Part shown: positions 1 to 29,442 of the stretch, piece after piece | Position numbering within the stretch: position 1 is the first letter of the stretch | Layout of the letters: each line of letters opens with the position of its first letter | NCBI GenBank assembly: GCA_009176605.1 | Contig: SEYY01021290.1 | Location: forward strand, 300,001 to 332,500 | Reading direction: 5' to 3' | Length of the DNA stretch: 32,500 nt | Source of the DNA: Armadillidium nasatum | Lineage: Eukaryota; Arthropoda; Malacostraca; Isopoda; Armadillidiidae | Notes under the pieces: generated by a model | Databases searched by the model: none | What the model was told of the DNA's origin: nothing | The model's input: only the letters and a program-made list of their open reading frames with translations | Translations under genes and position numbers: made by a program

Positions 1-706
<706 letters not shown>

Positions 707-815
707 GTTTCAAATCCCCTTTGCATAGTTCCAGTTGAATCACAATACGTAGATATGTTAATTTTAGCAACCTGCCCTAGTAGGAAAAAATCCATTACCA
801 TGAATGTTAAATTAT

Positions 816-4440
<3,625 letters not shown>

Positions 4441-4459
4441 AAAATATGACAAAATAAAA

Positions 4460-4579
4460 AAAAAAAAAAAAGTTTTATTATTTTTTATCAAAAAATCAAA
4501 AAAATCATGATTTTTTCATAAAAAAATCAATTGATTTAATCAACATTAAATCAATTTGATTTAATCAATGCCAACCCTG
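4460..4579 (-). mobile_element. hAT-like transposon end (non-autonomous fragment)
   Basis: Read on the minus strand, the segment starts CAGGGTTGGC at 4579, a terminal motif typical of hAT-superfamily elements (CAGGGNTGG type). It continues into repeated ATTGATTTAAATC-like words, a known internal signature of many short hAT derivatives. The matching opposite terminus is not found, since the left side fades into A-runs, so only one end is supported. No transposase is present. Confidence 0.45.
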
Positions 4580-4753
4580 GCTATAGGCATACTTAAATTT
4601 AAAAAATTTTAAGAACTAACAAACTAGTTTGACAACCTAACCTTGACTTGAAGGGTAAATGTATGGCTATGGCCAGCAAGTAGGCCTAACCTAGCAAATG
4701 CTGACTCTTTCAGTGCTTAAAGAAAAAAAAAAAAAAGAAAAAAAAAAAAGTAG

Positions 4754-7917
<3,164 letters not shown>

Positions 7918-7918
7918 T

Positions 7919-9514
<1,596 letters not shown>

Positions 9515-9649
9515 AAATTATTTAAATGAAAAGATTGTGGGAATTTGTTTTAAATTATTAAATAGGTTGATTATGACTTTTTAGGTATTCATCGAACACC
9601 TGATATTTCATGTGTAATATCGTGTAATTTTTCTCAGCGCTCGCACACG

Positions 9650-12547
<2,898 letters not shown>

Positions 12548-12642
<95 letters not shown>
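12548..12642. repeat. (TA)n microsatellite
   Basis: About 95 bp of TA repeat. Confidence 0.97.
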
Positions 12643-13365
<723 letters not shown>

Positions 13366-13392
13366 CACTGTATATATACACACTTTTTTTAA

Positions 13393-14385
<993 letters not shown>

Positions 14386-14391
14386 AATTAA

Positions 14392-14700
<309 letters not shown>

Positions 14701-14724
14701 CCTCTGGTGGGCAAAGGCCGGAGG
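14701..14724 (-). other. LINE 3' terminal hairpin, copy 2
   Basis: CCTCTGG (14701-14707) and CCGGAGG (14718-14724) flank the 10-base loop TGGGCAAAGG. There are six Watson-Crick pairs and one T-G pair on this strand (C-A in the sense RNA). The outer two pairs are C-G here and A-T in the copy at 16245. Confidence 0.6.
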
Positions 14725-15047
14725 CCTACCAATTTCCACCGGAGTTGGGAAAGTCCTATCATGGTTATTAGATGCTGACGTGTTCAGACACACGGTGCCT
14801 AAAAGTGCAAATCAAAGGAAGTTGGAAAACAGATAAAGGGAGTGTTTTCCGGACTTTACCAGTAGAATATATGTAAGATTGAGAAATTGCGGTTATGTCT
14901 GGGGTCAGAGAGTTGGACAGAGAAAGAATGAGACTGTGTAGAAAGGCGTATTACACAAGCTCTTCTCAATGGAGGAGGTATGTGACAAAATTGTTCAAAA
15001 GAGCAATGTCCATTGTAATAGCGATAGTATAGAGAGAGTGACGCAAG
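14701..15047 (-). mobile_element. jockey-like non-LTR retrotransposon, 5'-truncated 3' end
   Basis: This copy aligns by eye with 13621-13950: both share ATTTCCACCGGAGTTG-like sequence near the end, the GAGTTGGACAGAGAAAG block, GGAGGAGGTATG, and GAGCAATGTCC..AGCGATAGTAT. It therefore covers the RT C-terminus and 3' end of the same family. The 5' truncation lies at about 15047, where ATT trinucleotide repeats begin. The extent is typical of a dead-on-arrival insertion. Confidence 0.75.
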
Positions 15048-15419
15048 TTGTTTTTATTATTATTATTATTTTCATTATTATTATTATTACTACTACTACT
15101 ACTACTACTTCTACTACTATCATTATTTTTATTATTATCTGCTCTTAAAAGTATCTTTCCTAGAGTGCTCTAAATGATCATGTTTTTCAGCTCGGTGGTT
15201 TCAGTGTCAGTCCTTGAGTTTCATTAAACCTCCCAGGTAGGGTTTTCACCCCTTTTAGTGGGACTAGCACCTTCTCCATTTAACCCCTAAACACTTCTAA
15301 AAGAGCTCTCCAGAAGAGAAGATCATGCTTCTCGGAACTGTGGTTTCATATACTGATTCTGGAGTTGTTTCAAGAAGTAAGCACTAATTTTAGGGCTGGG
15401 TTCTTAGTCCTGTCGCCCG
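15048..15419. repeat. (ATT)n/(ACT)n tract and unique spacer
   Basis: Imperfect trinucleotide repeats (ATT, ACT) fill 15048-15140. The rest is ordinary sequence without a recognised feature. Confidence 0.7.
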
Positions 15420-16740
<1,321 letters not shown>

Positions 16741-16773
16741 ATAAAACATCTCAAAGATGGGTAATTAATTTTG

Positions 16774-17367
<594 letters not shown>

Positions 17368-17629
17368 ACTTGGAACAATATTGCCTAAAAAACGTCCAAA
17401 AAAATTATAAAGTTAAAATGTAGTAATTCTATTGAAAATGAGGTGAAAAATAATAAAGACATTCTTATGATCATTCAGAGATATATAATCAGTAAACCCA
17501 AAATTTAAAGTAAAATGCTTACCTATGAAAGCATGAATCTTTTGTGTGTCTATTAGGTAATTTTGTTATGATTAATAGCATTTGGTAGTGGTCATTGAAT
17601 ATTACAATTAATAATTTGTATTTTTCCAG

Positions 17630-17852
17630 ACTAGAATGCAGAGTTTGAGTCCATCTCCGGAAGCAGATTACAGATCAGTCAGAGACGGTCTTAGGAAAAT
17701 GGTGAACACGGAAGGAATAATGAGGACCATAAGAGGAGTGAATGCTGTTGTATTGGGAGCTGGCCCTGCCCATGCCATGTATTTTTCGGCTTATGAAGGA
17801 ATTAAAACAAAATTAGGTTCTAAGAAGGGAATTCATACACACTTTGCAAATG
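17630..17852 (+). CDS. mfrn: mitoferrin (SLC25A37/28 family), second coding exon
   Basis: Mitoferrin is an inner-mitochondrial-membrane carrier that imports iron for heme and Fe-S cluster synthesis. This exon starts after a clean acceptor (TTTTTCCAG, ending 17629) in phase 0 and ends before GTAAGC (17853) in phase 1, giving 74 codons plus one base. It encodes TRMQSLSP, the end of the first carrier repeat's PxDxxKTR signature. The matrix helix, GVN, and the mitoferrin-diagnostic GAGPAHAMYF in transmembrane helix 2 follow. The preceding residues, including the first Pro-x-Asp motif and helix 1, would lie in an upstream exon that I do not find in the window, so that intron is longer than about 17.6 kb or the exon is very divergent. 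Order and spacing match human mitoferrin-1 from memory. Confidence 0.95.
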
Positions 17853-18699
17853 GTAAGCTCCTTCTCAATAATAAAAATATCGAAAGTTATGTTTAAAGTT
17901 AGACAGTATTGATAGTTTAAATACAGCCTCAGATGACGTCACCTTTCTGACTAAAATCTGAAAACCTTCAGTGGGAAATTTTACAATATGAACAATGCTA
18001 AAGCTTCATTATATCAACCACTTTATATACATATAAATAAACACCAGCATATTTTTTTTCCTTCAACACCGTACAGGGATTGCGCAAAGAAAGTTCAAGC
18101 AGGAATGTTTTCATAAAGTTAAAGTCAAAGAATTATTAAATTTGGTGTAATATTTCTTTGATGATCAAAAATAGTAAAAATGTTTTAGGGCTATCCTTCT
18201 TGAACAGTTATGGCATTTGATCTTATTTTACCTCAAAAATTCTTTAGGACTCACTTATTTACTTTACATATTTGAACTAGTGCTGCTGATAAAAGTTTCA
18301 AGGATTCCGAATGATAAGCTCCTACAAATTGCATTACCAGAAGTGTGTTCCTTTATTTTATAATTATAATAAATAAGTTCTTTTGCTTTCTGCACAAAAC
18401 GATAATTGTATTAGATTAATATCATCAAAATTGTTTGAGAGGATTATGAAAGCCTTTATTTCTTTTTTGTTTTGTTTTTAAATGGGTAAGAGGAAAAGGT
18501 GAGAATGTTATTTGTGGAATTCAAGTTTTAAAAAAGTTCCTTAAAAAAAAAAGTTGAATTTTATCCTGTATTTGTTGTTAAAAAGCTCTTGCCAAAAATT
18601 CTCTTGCACAAATGGTAAAGGGTTACAGTTTTCATATATAAACTTTTAAGTTCGCCTTTTACTTAAACCATTATCTATTATATACATAATATTTTGCAG
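17853..18699 (+). other. mfrn: mitoferrin intron
   Basis: 847-bp GT..AG intron (GTAAGC to TTTTGCAG), phase 1. A palindromic TGACGTCA lies at 17934-17941. No repeat element is recognised and there is no (TA)n tract. Confidence 0.9.
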
Positions 18700-18756
18700 C
18701 TACTGCCGGATGTGGTGCCACCCTTCTTCATGATGCTATTATGGTTCCATCTGAAG
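18700..18756 (+). CDS. mfrn: mitoferrin, third coding exon (57 nt)
   Basis: Very short exon between TTTTGCAG and GTAATC. It completes the codon left by the previous exon (G|CT, Ala) and encodes TAGCGATLLHDAIMVPSE before leaving one base. This is transmembrane helix 3, ending in the second carrier signature P-x-E-x-x-K, whose Lys comes from the next exon. The match to the human AGSMATLLHDAVMNPAE segment is close. Being shorter than the usual minimum, it could be missed by automatic gene finders. Confidence 0.93.
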
Positions 18757-19017
18757 GTAATCAAAGAGAAAAATCTTAGTTTGTTTTTCATTTATCAATT
18801 TACTCTTTTTTATTTTTATTTTTATTTTTAAGAACCCCCAAAAAATATTTTCATGAAAATTTAAAATTTTATGACTGGCAAAATTAAAAGGAAAAATTTT
18901 GTTCATAAACATTCTTGCATTATTGTAATATTTTGTGACGTAAATAGACCTGAAAATTAATGAACTATGTAATTGTAATTTGAAAAATTTGATATTTATT
19001 ACTGTAAAAATTTTCAG
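18757..19017 (+). other. mfrn: mitoferrin intron
   Basis: 261-bp GT..AG intron, phase 1, ending TTTTCAG. AT-rich, with no other feature. Confidence 0.9.
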
Positions 19018-19781
19018 TTATTAAACAACGAATGCAAATGTTCAATAGTCCATATAGATCGTGTTTTGACTGCATGTGTAAGCTCTACTGCGAAGAAGGA
19101 ATGAGAGCTTTCTACCGATCATACACAACCCAAATGTTAATGAACTTACCTTTTCACGCATCTCACATTGTTATGTATGAGAAAATGAGTCAAATTCTAA
19201 ATCCAAGTAGAGAATATAATCCCAAAGTACATATGATAGCAGGCGCTGGTGCTGGTGCTATTGCGTCAGCCCTAACAACGCCTCTTGATATGTGTAAAAC
19301 CCTCCTAAACACCCAAGAATCCGCAACACTTAACCAAGTAAATCAGACTCGTGTCGTCGGAATTCTAGATGCCTTTAAAACAATTTATAGAATGCAAGGT
19401 GCGTCTGGGTTTCTCAGAGGAATGCACGCTCGAGTTTTATATCAAATGCCTGGAACCGCAATTTCTTGGAGCACTTACGAACTATTCAAACATCTTTTAA
19501 AAACAAACAAAATTCGAAATGATTCGCCACATAACCTTCAAGAACTAGTAAACGATGACGTAGTAAAAAGCAAAAAAGTACTAGAAAAGCCAGAAACATT
19601 TCATCACCAGCATACTAGTTATGATGGAGGAACCTCGGTTACGCGATTTGGCACAGAGAAACTGTATGCTATTGGATCATCATCTAGCAACACTGTGGAA
19701 CAAATAAGAAACTTACCAGTGACCCCATCTCTTACTGCATCTTGTTCGGCTGCAGATAAGAGGAATCTCTTTTCAAAATAG
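19018..19781 (+). CDS. mfrn: mitoferrin, last coding exon with extended C-terminus
   Basis: Acceptor TTTTCAG ends at 19017. The exon encodes (V)IKQRMQM, finishing the second signature, then the matrix helix, AFYRSYTTQMLMNLPF (helix 4), HMIAGAGAGAIASALTTPLDMCKTLLNTQE (helix 5 with the third PxDxxK signature) and QMPGTAISWSTYELFKHLL (helix 6). The carrier core agrees with vertebrate mitoferrins throughout. After helix 6 vertebrate proteins stop within about 15 residues. Here the frame runs about 90 residues more, Ser/Thr/Asn-rich and hydrophilic with a His-His-Gln-His patch, to TAG at 19779-19781. The tail has no domain I recognise; it would lie on the intermembrane-space side if the usual topology holds. 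Confidence 0.95.
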
Positions 19782-19877
19782 AATTTCTTTTTCTTTTTGT
19801 TTTTTAGGATTTTTGTTTTAATATTCTGTTAAAAATTTTAATCTATTCAGTTATTATTTATTATGATTTTATTATTA

Positions 19878-19909
<32 letters not shown>

Positions 19910-20578
19910 TATTTTTATAGAAAGAAGTGATTTTGGTGCCTTCATTTTAAATTGTATATGAAAAAATTAGAAATTTTTAATGTGTGGTAATTTATTCGAA
20001 AAATAAATATCAAATATGTATATGAAAAATAGTTGGAAAAAAAAAAAAATTTCAAAAGACAAAAAATATTTCCATCAAAATCTAGTCACGCTCTTTTTGT
20101 TGTGGAAGGAAAAAATTATTATTATTATTTTTTTTTTTTAAAGAAAGAAATTAAAAATTCTATACTTATGATATTGTAAGAGAAAAACATATAGGCTATA
20201 TATTCATTGGTGAATGTCGATAGTACCGAGAAGGAGTTCGAACTATAGAAAATGACATTCTTTTTATATAGTGTTATAGACTTAGCACAAACACATATTG
20301 GAACAAAATGTGATCCTGTCTACCTAATACAAATAATTGCTAGGGTTCACAAATTTTTTTTTTAATATAAGGTGCCTATATAATATTAGGCATACATATA
20401 AATATATTTTTATAGAATGATGAATTATATTATTATTGTTTTACTTGAGCATTTAACTGTGTTTTGACATTTCCAAGATTTTTGGGATCGAGAAATTTAT
20501 TTTAAACTCTCCACGTGACTCTCTCTCTCTCACGTCAGAGATTGCACTTTTTTTTTTTCTTCTTCTCCTTTTCTAAAT
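19782..20578 (+). other. mitoferrin 3' UTR / flank with possible poly(A) signal
   Basis: AT-rich sequence after the stop. AATAAA occurs at 20002-20007, about 220 bp downstream, and is the first plausible polyadenylation signal. An (ATT)n tract lies at about 19869-19911. A longer 3' UTR cannot be excluded. Confidence 0.5.
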
Positions 20579-21170
<592 letters not shown>

Positions 21171-21334
21171 AATTACTTAGTAATCCCTAGGATTGAAGCT
21201 TTCTTTGATATAAACTAAATCAGTGCTTGTTTAGGTGTTGAGCATTTTTTTTCTTTTAATTTTACGAGGGTATTTGATGAAACACTATTTGTATTCTTAC
21301 TAAATGGAAACAAAAAGTGTGACAAGGTAGTTTT

Positions 21335-21337
<3 letters not shown>

Positions 21338-21410
<73 letters not shown>
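21338..21410. repeat. (TA)n microsatellite, short
   Basis: About 73 bp of TA repeat. Confidence 0.97.
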
Positions 21411-21414
<4 letters not shown>

Positions 21415-21986
21415 TGTTGTTTGTTTTGCGAAAGTGTGAAATTTATTGGTCATTTATGTTCGTCATTTTCATTTTATTGTGTCCATGACTATTATGTTTT
21501 TGAAATTGAAAAGATATTTTTTAAAATGAGTCTACTTTTTAAGGGGTGATGTCCTCTCCGTCATTGTTATTATGTGATTTCCAATTTAGTTTTTTTTTTT
21601 CTTCGTTGTAGAACCATATCGTTTTTTGATTGCAATTTTTTTTTTTTAAATATATTTATTGCCCTTTTTACTATTATCTAGTATTGCCTTCTTAGAAATA
21701 TATTTTATAAATGTAAAAAATGGTTGAAGAGTACTTTTTCTATATAAAAAAAACTATTACATAATCTTAATGTTACTGTTTTCAGTTTCAAATACCCTTC
21801 ATTGTAGTATTTTGTCCTAAAAATACTTAAGAAAATAATGTCTTCGCTATTTTTATATATATTTCGTCAGTGGGGTTGTCTATCTACCCCTGCATAAGAA
21901 AATGTCGATTTTCTTATTGTAATACATATTTTGGAACTTTAAGTTAACTAAAATATTACTGTAGCTGTTGTTATATTGAAAAAGTT
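21411..21986. other. AT-rich intergenic spacer
   Basis: T-rich sequence with no gene or repeat element recognised. Confidence 0.55.
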
Positions 21987-25482
<3,496 letters not shown>

Positions 25483-25701
25483 TTATTTATTGACGTTATA
25501 GGAAAATATTAGGTTTACTTTCTCAAAAATTTCCAAGTATTGAATTGTGAAGCATAATTCCTCCTTTTCTGATAAGGGATTACCATTATCAGAGGATGTA
25601 AAACTCCCTTCTGATATATTTCTTAACAGTTGTGATGGAGGAATCCTGAAAGGACTTATTCTTTCGGGTTTGCCTTTTGTAGCTTGTCTATTGCCGTGCA
25701 A
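25483..25701 (-). CDS. unidentified open frame, possible orphan exon
   Basis: I do not recognise this. The frame of 72 codons has a balanced composition (Pro, Gly, Ser, Glu, Arg) that stands out from the surrounding Lys/Asn/Phe-rich noise. A GKPERISPFRIPPSQLL segment lies near residues 10-27. A GTAAAC donor follows the EIFEK codons, and AATAG lies just before the start, though without a good pyrimidine tract. It lies on the HMMR strand but downstream of the HMMR stop, so it is not part of that gene. Chance is a real alternative. Confidence 0.2.
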   Translation of the reverse strand: MHGNRQATKGKPERISPFRIPPSQLLRNISEGSFTSSDNGNPLSEKEELCFTIQYLEIFEKVNLIFSYNVNK

Positions 25702-26823
25702 ATGGGTGCGATAAATATTTGATGAAAATTTTTAAAAAAAGCTTTAATCTTTTTATAAAATGCTTCGCTAGTTTTCAAATTAAATAAAATCTGCTCTCCA
25801 CTTTATAAAAAAAAAAAAAAAAAAAGATATTGAAGTACAGATGCAATGATTCCGCATCAGTCCGAGCGTTGCCCTTAGGGAATACCATCTGAAGCAATGC
25901 ATTTTTGTGGTGGTTTTTTATTTTTTTATTTTATTTTATTTTATTTTTTGCCAAAAACGCAGTTTTATTTGTTAATGTTTTCTTATTATGGTTTTATATG
26001 TTATTGTTAATCATTAAATAATTTGCAAGGGTTTATTTAGATATATTTGGTACTTGTGATTTATTTATTTAATATTTGGCAAAAAAAAAGTCCATAAATG
26101 TGTGCTTTCTACCCTTGGACATCTCTCGGACATTGACTTCAATACTATTGGAGAAGCTTCAAGCCCAGGGAGGTTTAACCTTTTCCAGTATTGTTGTTAA
26201 ATCTCATACCTAATTGTTACAAAGAGAAAAATAAAATTTTACTTTTCAGTGTTGTTAATTGATCTTCATCCTTAGTTGTGCTAAAGTTTAAAGACTTTAC
26301 CATAATATAATTCTTTTTTGTGTTGCACTAGAGAATGAATTCATTCAATCGGTATGTAAATGTTTTTTTTTTTCTGACGGAAACAATTTGCATTGTACAC
26401 CTTAGTAACCTCGTGTTCTTATACAAATTATAATACTCGATAATAAACCCAGTTTTAGGTAAACTCTAAACAGCAGATCTAACTTAATTTTGAAGGAAAA
26501 TTATGAATATTTTTGTATTTTAGTGACAATTAGGTTACTCAAAACTAGCCTATTTAACACCCCTCCCCACCACCAAGTCCGGAAACTTTAGTTTGCATAC
26601 AAACATTCTATTCTATCGTTAGATTAGCTCCGTAATATAGATAAATATATTACCACTCCTTGCTCTATAAATTAAAACTCATTGTTCTCTTATTCTGATC
26701 AATTGTGAAAAAACATTGGTGTGTTGTCATCCCTTAAAATAGATATATTATGATCTTTGAAATGTAAAACTTTTCTATTTTGTAACCAAAAATTATAATT
26801 TTATTTACTTTTTTGAGACTTAG
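25702..26823. other. AT-rich intergenic DNA, no gene
   Basis: Contains A- and T-runs and a TTTTATTTTATTTTATTTT segment near 25920. Nothing recognised. Confidence 0.55.
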
Positions 26824-27048
26824 GTACACGTGTGTGTATTTTGGAATAATTCAGAAAAATGTCATGTGCAAATTGTTGATTATTTATTATCCTCCAAATT
26901 CTGTTCAATTTATGTCACCAACTATGGTTTTTCTTATCTTAAGTTTTCTTTTAAAAAAAAAATTTTTTTTTTTACTCTTGGTCATTCTGGGACTGGAAAC
27001 AATTATCAAACTCGGTCATCAATCGAGAATCTATTCACAGCTGACGAG
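26824..27048 (+). CDS. RCC1-repeat-like possible exon or relic
   Basis: It is bounded by a TAG acceptor (ending 26823, weak pyrimidine tract) and a GTAATT donor at 27049, giving exactly 75 codons in one open frame. The N-terminal part has WNNSEKCHVQIV..SSKFCSIYVTNYGFSYL, and the C-terminal part LGHSGTGNN..IENLFTADE. These resemble one RCC1-type repeat (small residue run, 'vT..G..Y.wG', then LGHG...P..IE.L...V). The expected Trp-Gly is replaced by a Lys/Phe-rich segment encoded by an A10T11 run, which looks like an insertion. No further repeats are found nearby, so this may be a single exon of a larger plus-strand gene or a decayed copy. It is convergent with HMMR and only about 190 bp from its stop. 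Confidence 0.3.
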
Positions 27049-27080
27049 GTAATTAAAATGCCCAATGTAAAAAAGTAATC

Positions 27081-27086
27081 TTTATT
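27081..27086 (-). terminator. possible HMMR polyadenylation signal
   Basis: AATAAA on the minus strand, about 155 bases after the HMMR stop codon. It is the first canonical hexamer I see there. Confidence 0.4.
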
Positions 27087-27239
27087 TAGAAAGTTGTTAA
27101 AAATAGGTTATCCTTATTATACATCAAAGTTTCTAAACATTAACTTAAATTTAAAGAGAGTCTGTAAAATACTATTAATTCTTCTAAAAAAAAAAATTAA
27201 AACTTTAAAAAATAGTGTGTTAAGAGTAAAATTAATTTA

Positions 27240-27473
27240 TCATATCCTTCGAAATCGATTTGCTTGTGATGATGATTTTAACGGCGTCGACGAATCTTGA
27301 GGGTCTAGAACTTCTTCCATTGGTGCGGCATTTTCTTTGTCATCTTTATCAACCGTTGAAGATTTGGAAACCACAAATGATTTTCCCCATTTAAAACTTT
27401 TATGTTCCTTTCCTTCCAGTCTACGAATTATTCGATTCTTTTTATCCAATTCAGATTGGAGTTTTAAAGTTTT
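27240..27473 (-). CDS. HMMR: HMMR/RHAMM homologue, last coding exon
   Basis: The acceptor CTCTTTTCAG precedes 27473 and the frame is phase 0. It opens with [21 protein letters not shown], the end of the coiled coil, then a low-complexity tail with [15 protein letters not shown] and STPLKSS, stopping with TGA at 27240-27242. The layout parallels the vertebrate RHAMM C-terminus, where a helical end is followed by KHFDPSKAF, SKENFALKTPLKE. A KEN box (27330-27338), the APC/C destruction motif, is present as in vertebrates. HMMR is a spindle- and centrosome-associated coiled-coil protein that binds microtubules and helps place TPX2-Aurora A. Confidence 0.85.
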   Translation of the reverse strand, partial: KTLKLQSELDKKNRIIRRLEGKEHKSFKWGKSFVVSKSSTVDKDDKENAAPMEEVLDPQDSSTPLKSSSQANRFRRI

Positions 27474-27503
27474 CTGAAAAGAGATATTTCCTTAATATGG
27501 CTG

Positions 27504-27642
<139 letters not shown>

Positions 27643-28126
27643 AGAAAAAAATTATGATAATCTTTATTTCGTGTGAACTCTGCTTTAATTAAATTGTACA
27701 ATAGGAAATTTAAAATAGATATATTACTCCATTATATACTTTAAAAATTAATCCAAATTTTTTATGTATTAGTAAGTTTGTCATTTTTAAAATTTTGCTT
27801 TAAATAATCTTTCCCTGTCTTTAAAATCACGGAAACAAAACTTGTTGATCATAAAAATTTAGGTAGTCGTCACACACACACACTTTCTTTAGTTTATATT
27901 TACGTCAACGATAGTTGGATCATAAGCTTCACTTACCAAATACATTTCATCGAATGTATGAAAGGGTGATTTATCGAAAATTCGTAACCACCATCTCCAA
28001 GCATTTAGAAATTATTATTATTATTTTTTAAACCTAGATATGTAACTATTTTAGCAACATCTAAAGAGGGTTGTGGAAAATGAAACAATGACTATGTGCT
28101 TGACGGAAAAATTCTTTTAACAAGAC

Positions 28127-28400
28127 ATGAAGTTGAAATCTAAGATGACCTATTCGATGTATGACTCATCAGGAACGTATTCAACTATGTCTTGCTCATT
28201 TTGTGATCAAAGTAGAATAAGAGACAATATTATAATTACAATTACAAAAGGTGCAAAAGCTATGAAGGCACTGCTGGGCCTCCTACCTTTCAACTTATAT
28301 ATTGAGTTGGAGGCCATTGCATGTGTGGCAACGCTGAACTTGCTGGTCTCGGACATCTTCGATTCCTTGAAGATGTGCCAGAGATACAGATAGCCATCTT
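28127..28400 (+). pseudogene. R1/RT1-like non-LTR retrotransposon relic
   Basis: The plus-strand frame 28127-28393 contains TKGAKAMKALLGLLPFNLYIELEAIACVATLNL. This matches the post-RT consensus of R1/I-type elements ('GA.R.TP..AL..LL.LPPL...I..EA...A.RL'), in which a Thr-Pro step precedes a helix and Glu-Ala. Here the Thr-Pro is lost. The piece is short, has no RT catalytic motif, and lies antisense to HMMR in an intron, so it is a dead fragment. It differs from the jockey-like copies elsewhere in the window. Confidence 0.5.
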
Positions 28401-29011
28401 GAAAGTGATGTCATAACGTAGTTGTTTTGGAAAGATGTTTAACATAATTCTTAAGAAATGCCAAGCATTAGAAAGTGAAGTCCTTAAACTTGATTCAGGA
28501 ATAATCGTTTAGTTCAAGAATGAAAAGTGATGAATTGTGATATTACTAGAAGCAGTTAAATTCATAGTTACAAGTCAAAGATGGTCTAGATGGGTTTAGA
28601 GACCAACATCGTAACAATTTATTTCAACTGGAAATAGCCAAGCGGACAGCACAGTAGTGCGAGCTGTTCTAGTTTCAAGTAAGACTTAGCCTCTTTCCCC
28701 AACCAAAAATTCTTTGTTTCCACTTATTTCACCTTGTATGTATAAGCTTTTATAGTTATAAAAGTACCAAAAATTAATATTAAATAACTTTTTTTTATTG
28801 TCTCTTCTCACACTCAAAGGTTAATTAACAATCTTTCTATTTTTCTGGCAGTCATGCCACGAACGTTCACGATATTTAAATGAAAATAGTAATTTATACT
28901 TTTAAAAAAAAAAAACAAAACTGAAATAGATTCTTTTTGTGTGTAATTCATAGTTAAATATTATTCTACTCTAGTTGTTCATCACAAAAAACAGAATTAT
29001 ATGTAACATAC

Positions 29012-29188
29012 CTCTCTGAGTTCATTATTTTCTGTCTTTAATTTGACAACATGTTGAATTTTTTGTTTGTGATTATTATGACCAATAAGTCTGGCATATT
29101 CTTCACTCAATTTTTTCAGCTCACTTTCTGCAGCAGCACTTTTAGATAAAAGGAATGATTTTTCCATTTTGTACGCATCAAGCTGTTC
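29012..29188 (-). CDS. HMMR: HMMR/RHAMM homologue, penultimate visible coding exon
   Basis: 177 nt, phase 0 at both ends, between CTCTCTCAG and GTATGT. It encodes 59 residues, all coiled coil. EQLDAYKMEKSFLLS corresponds to human LQLDAFEVEKQALL. The diagnostic segment is YARLIGHNNHKQKIQHVVKLKTENNEL, against vertebrate [27 protein letters not shown]. The K-x7-K spacing of the RHAMM hyaluronan-binding (BX7B) motif is kept within HKQKIQHVVKLK. This exon is the strongest evidence for the gene's identity. Confidence 0.93.
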
Positions 29189-29442
29189 CTGAGAGAGAGA
29201 GAGAGAAAAAAAAAAGAGTAAAACCTATGAAGACAGATTACACACCATGAAAAATTTATTCAAAGTACAAGCAATAATTAAAGTTTAGGCGACATGCTAC
29301 ATTTTAGTTTAAACTTAATTACCGGTTTTAGTAAAAATAAATATTATATATTGTACGTTCAAACAATGATAAACTGGTCATGGAAAATTTTAATAACAAT
29401 ATATTAACTTGATTTTTCAAAACCTATATTACATTTACGAAC
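29189..29442 (-). other. HMMR: HMMR intron, 254 bp
   Basis: Donor GTTCGT, acceptor CTCTCTCTCAG, phase 0. A second GT six bases further (GTAAAT) is a stronger-looking donor but would break the frame with the next exon and shift the alignment to human HMMR. Confidence 0.75.

Noticed and set aside
707..719. GTTTCAAATCCCC resembling a tRNA B-box
   Set aside because: No A-box at the right distance and no tRNA arms; the upstream sequence is TA repeat.
19700..19745. CAGTGA in the mitoferrin tail as an iron-responsive element
   Set aside because: There is no C-bulge stem around the loop, and it lies in coding sequence.
29431..29442. Alternative HMMR donor GTAAAT six bases downstream of the chosen one
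   Set aside because: It would leave phase 1 against a phase 0 acceptor and lengthen the segment relative to human HMMR.
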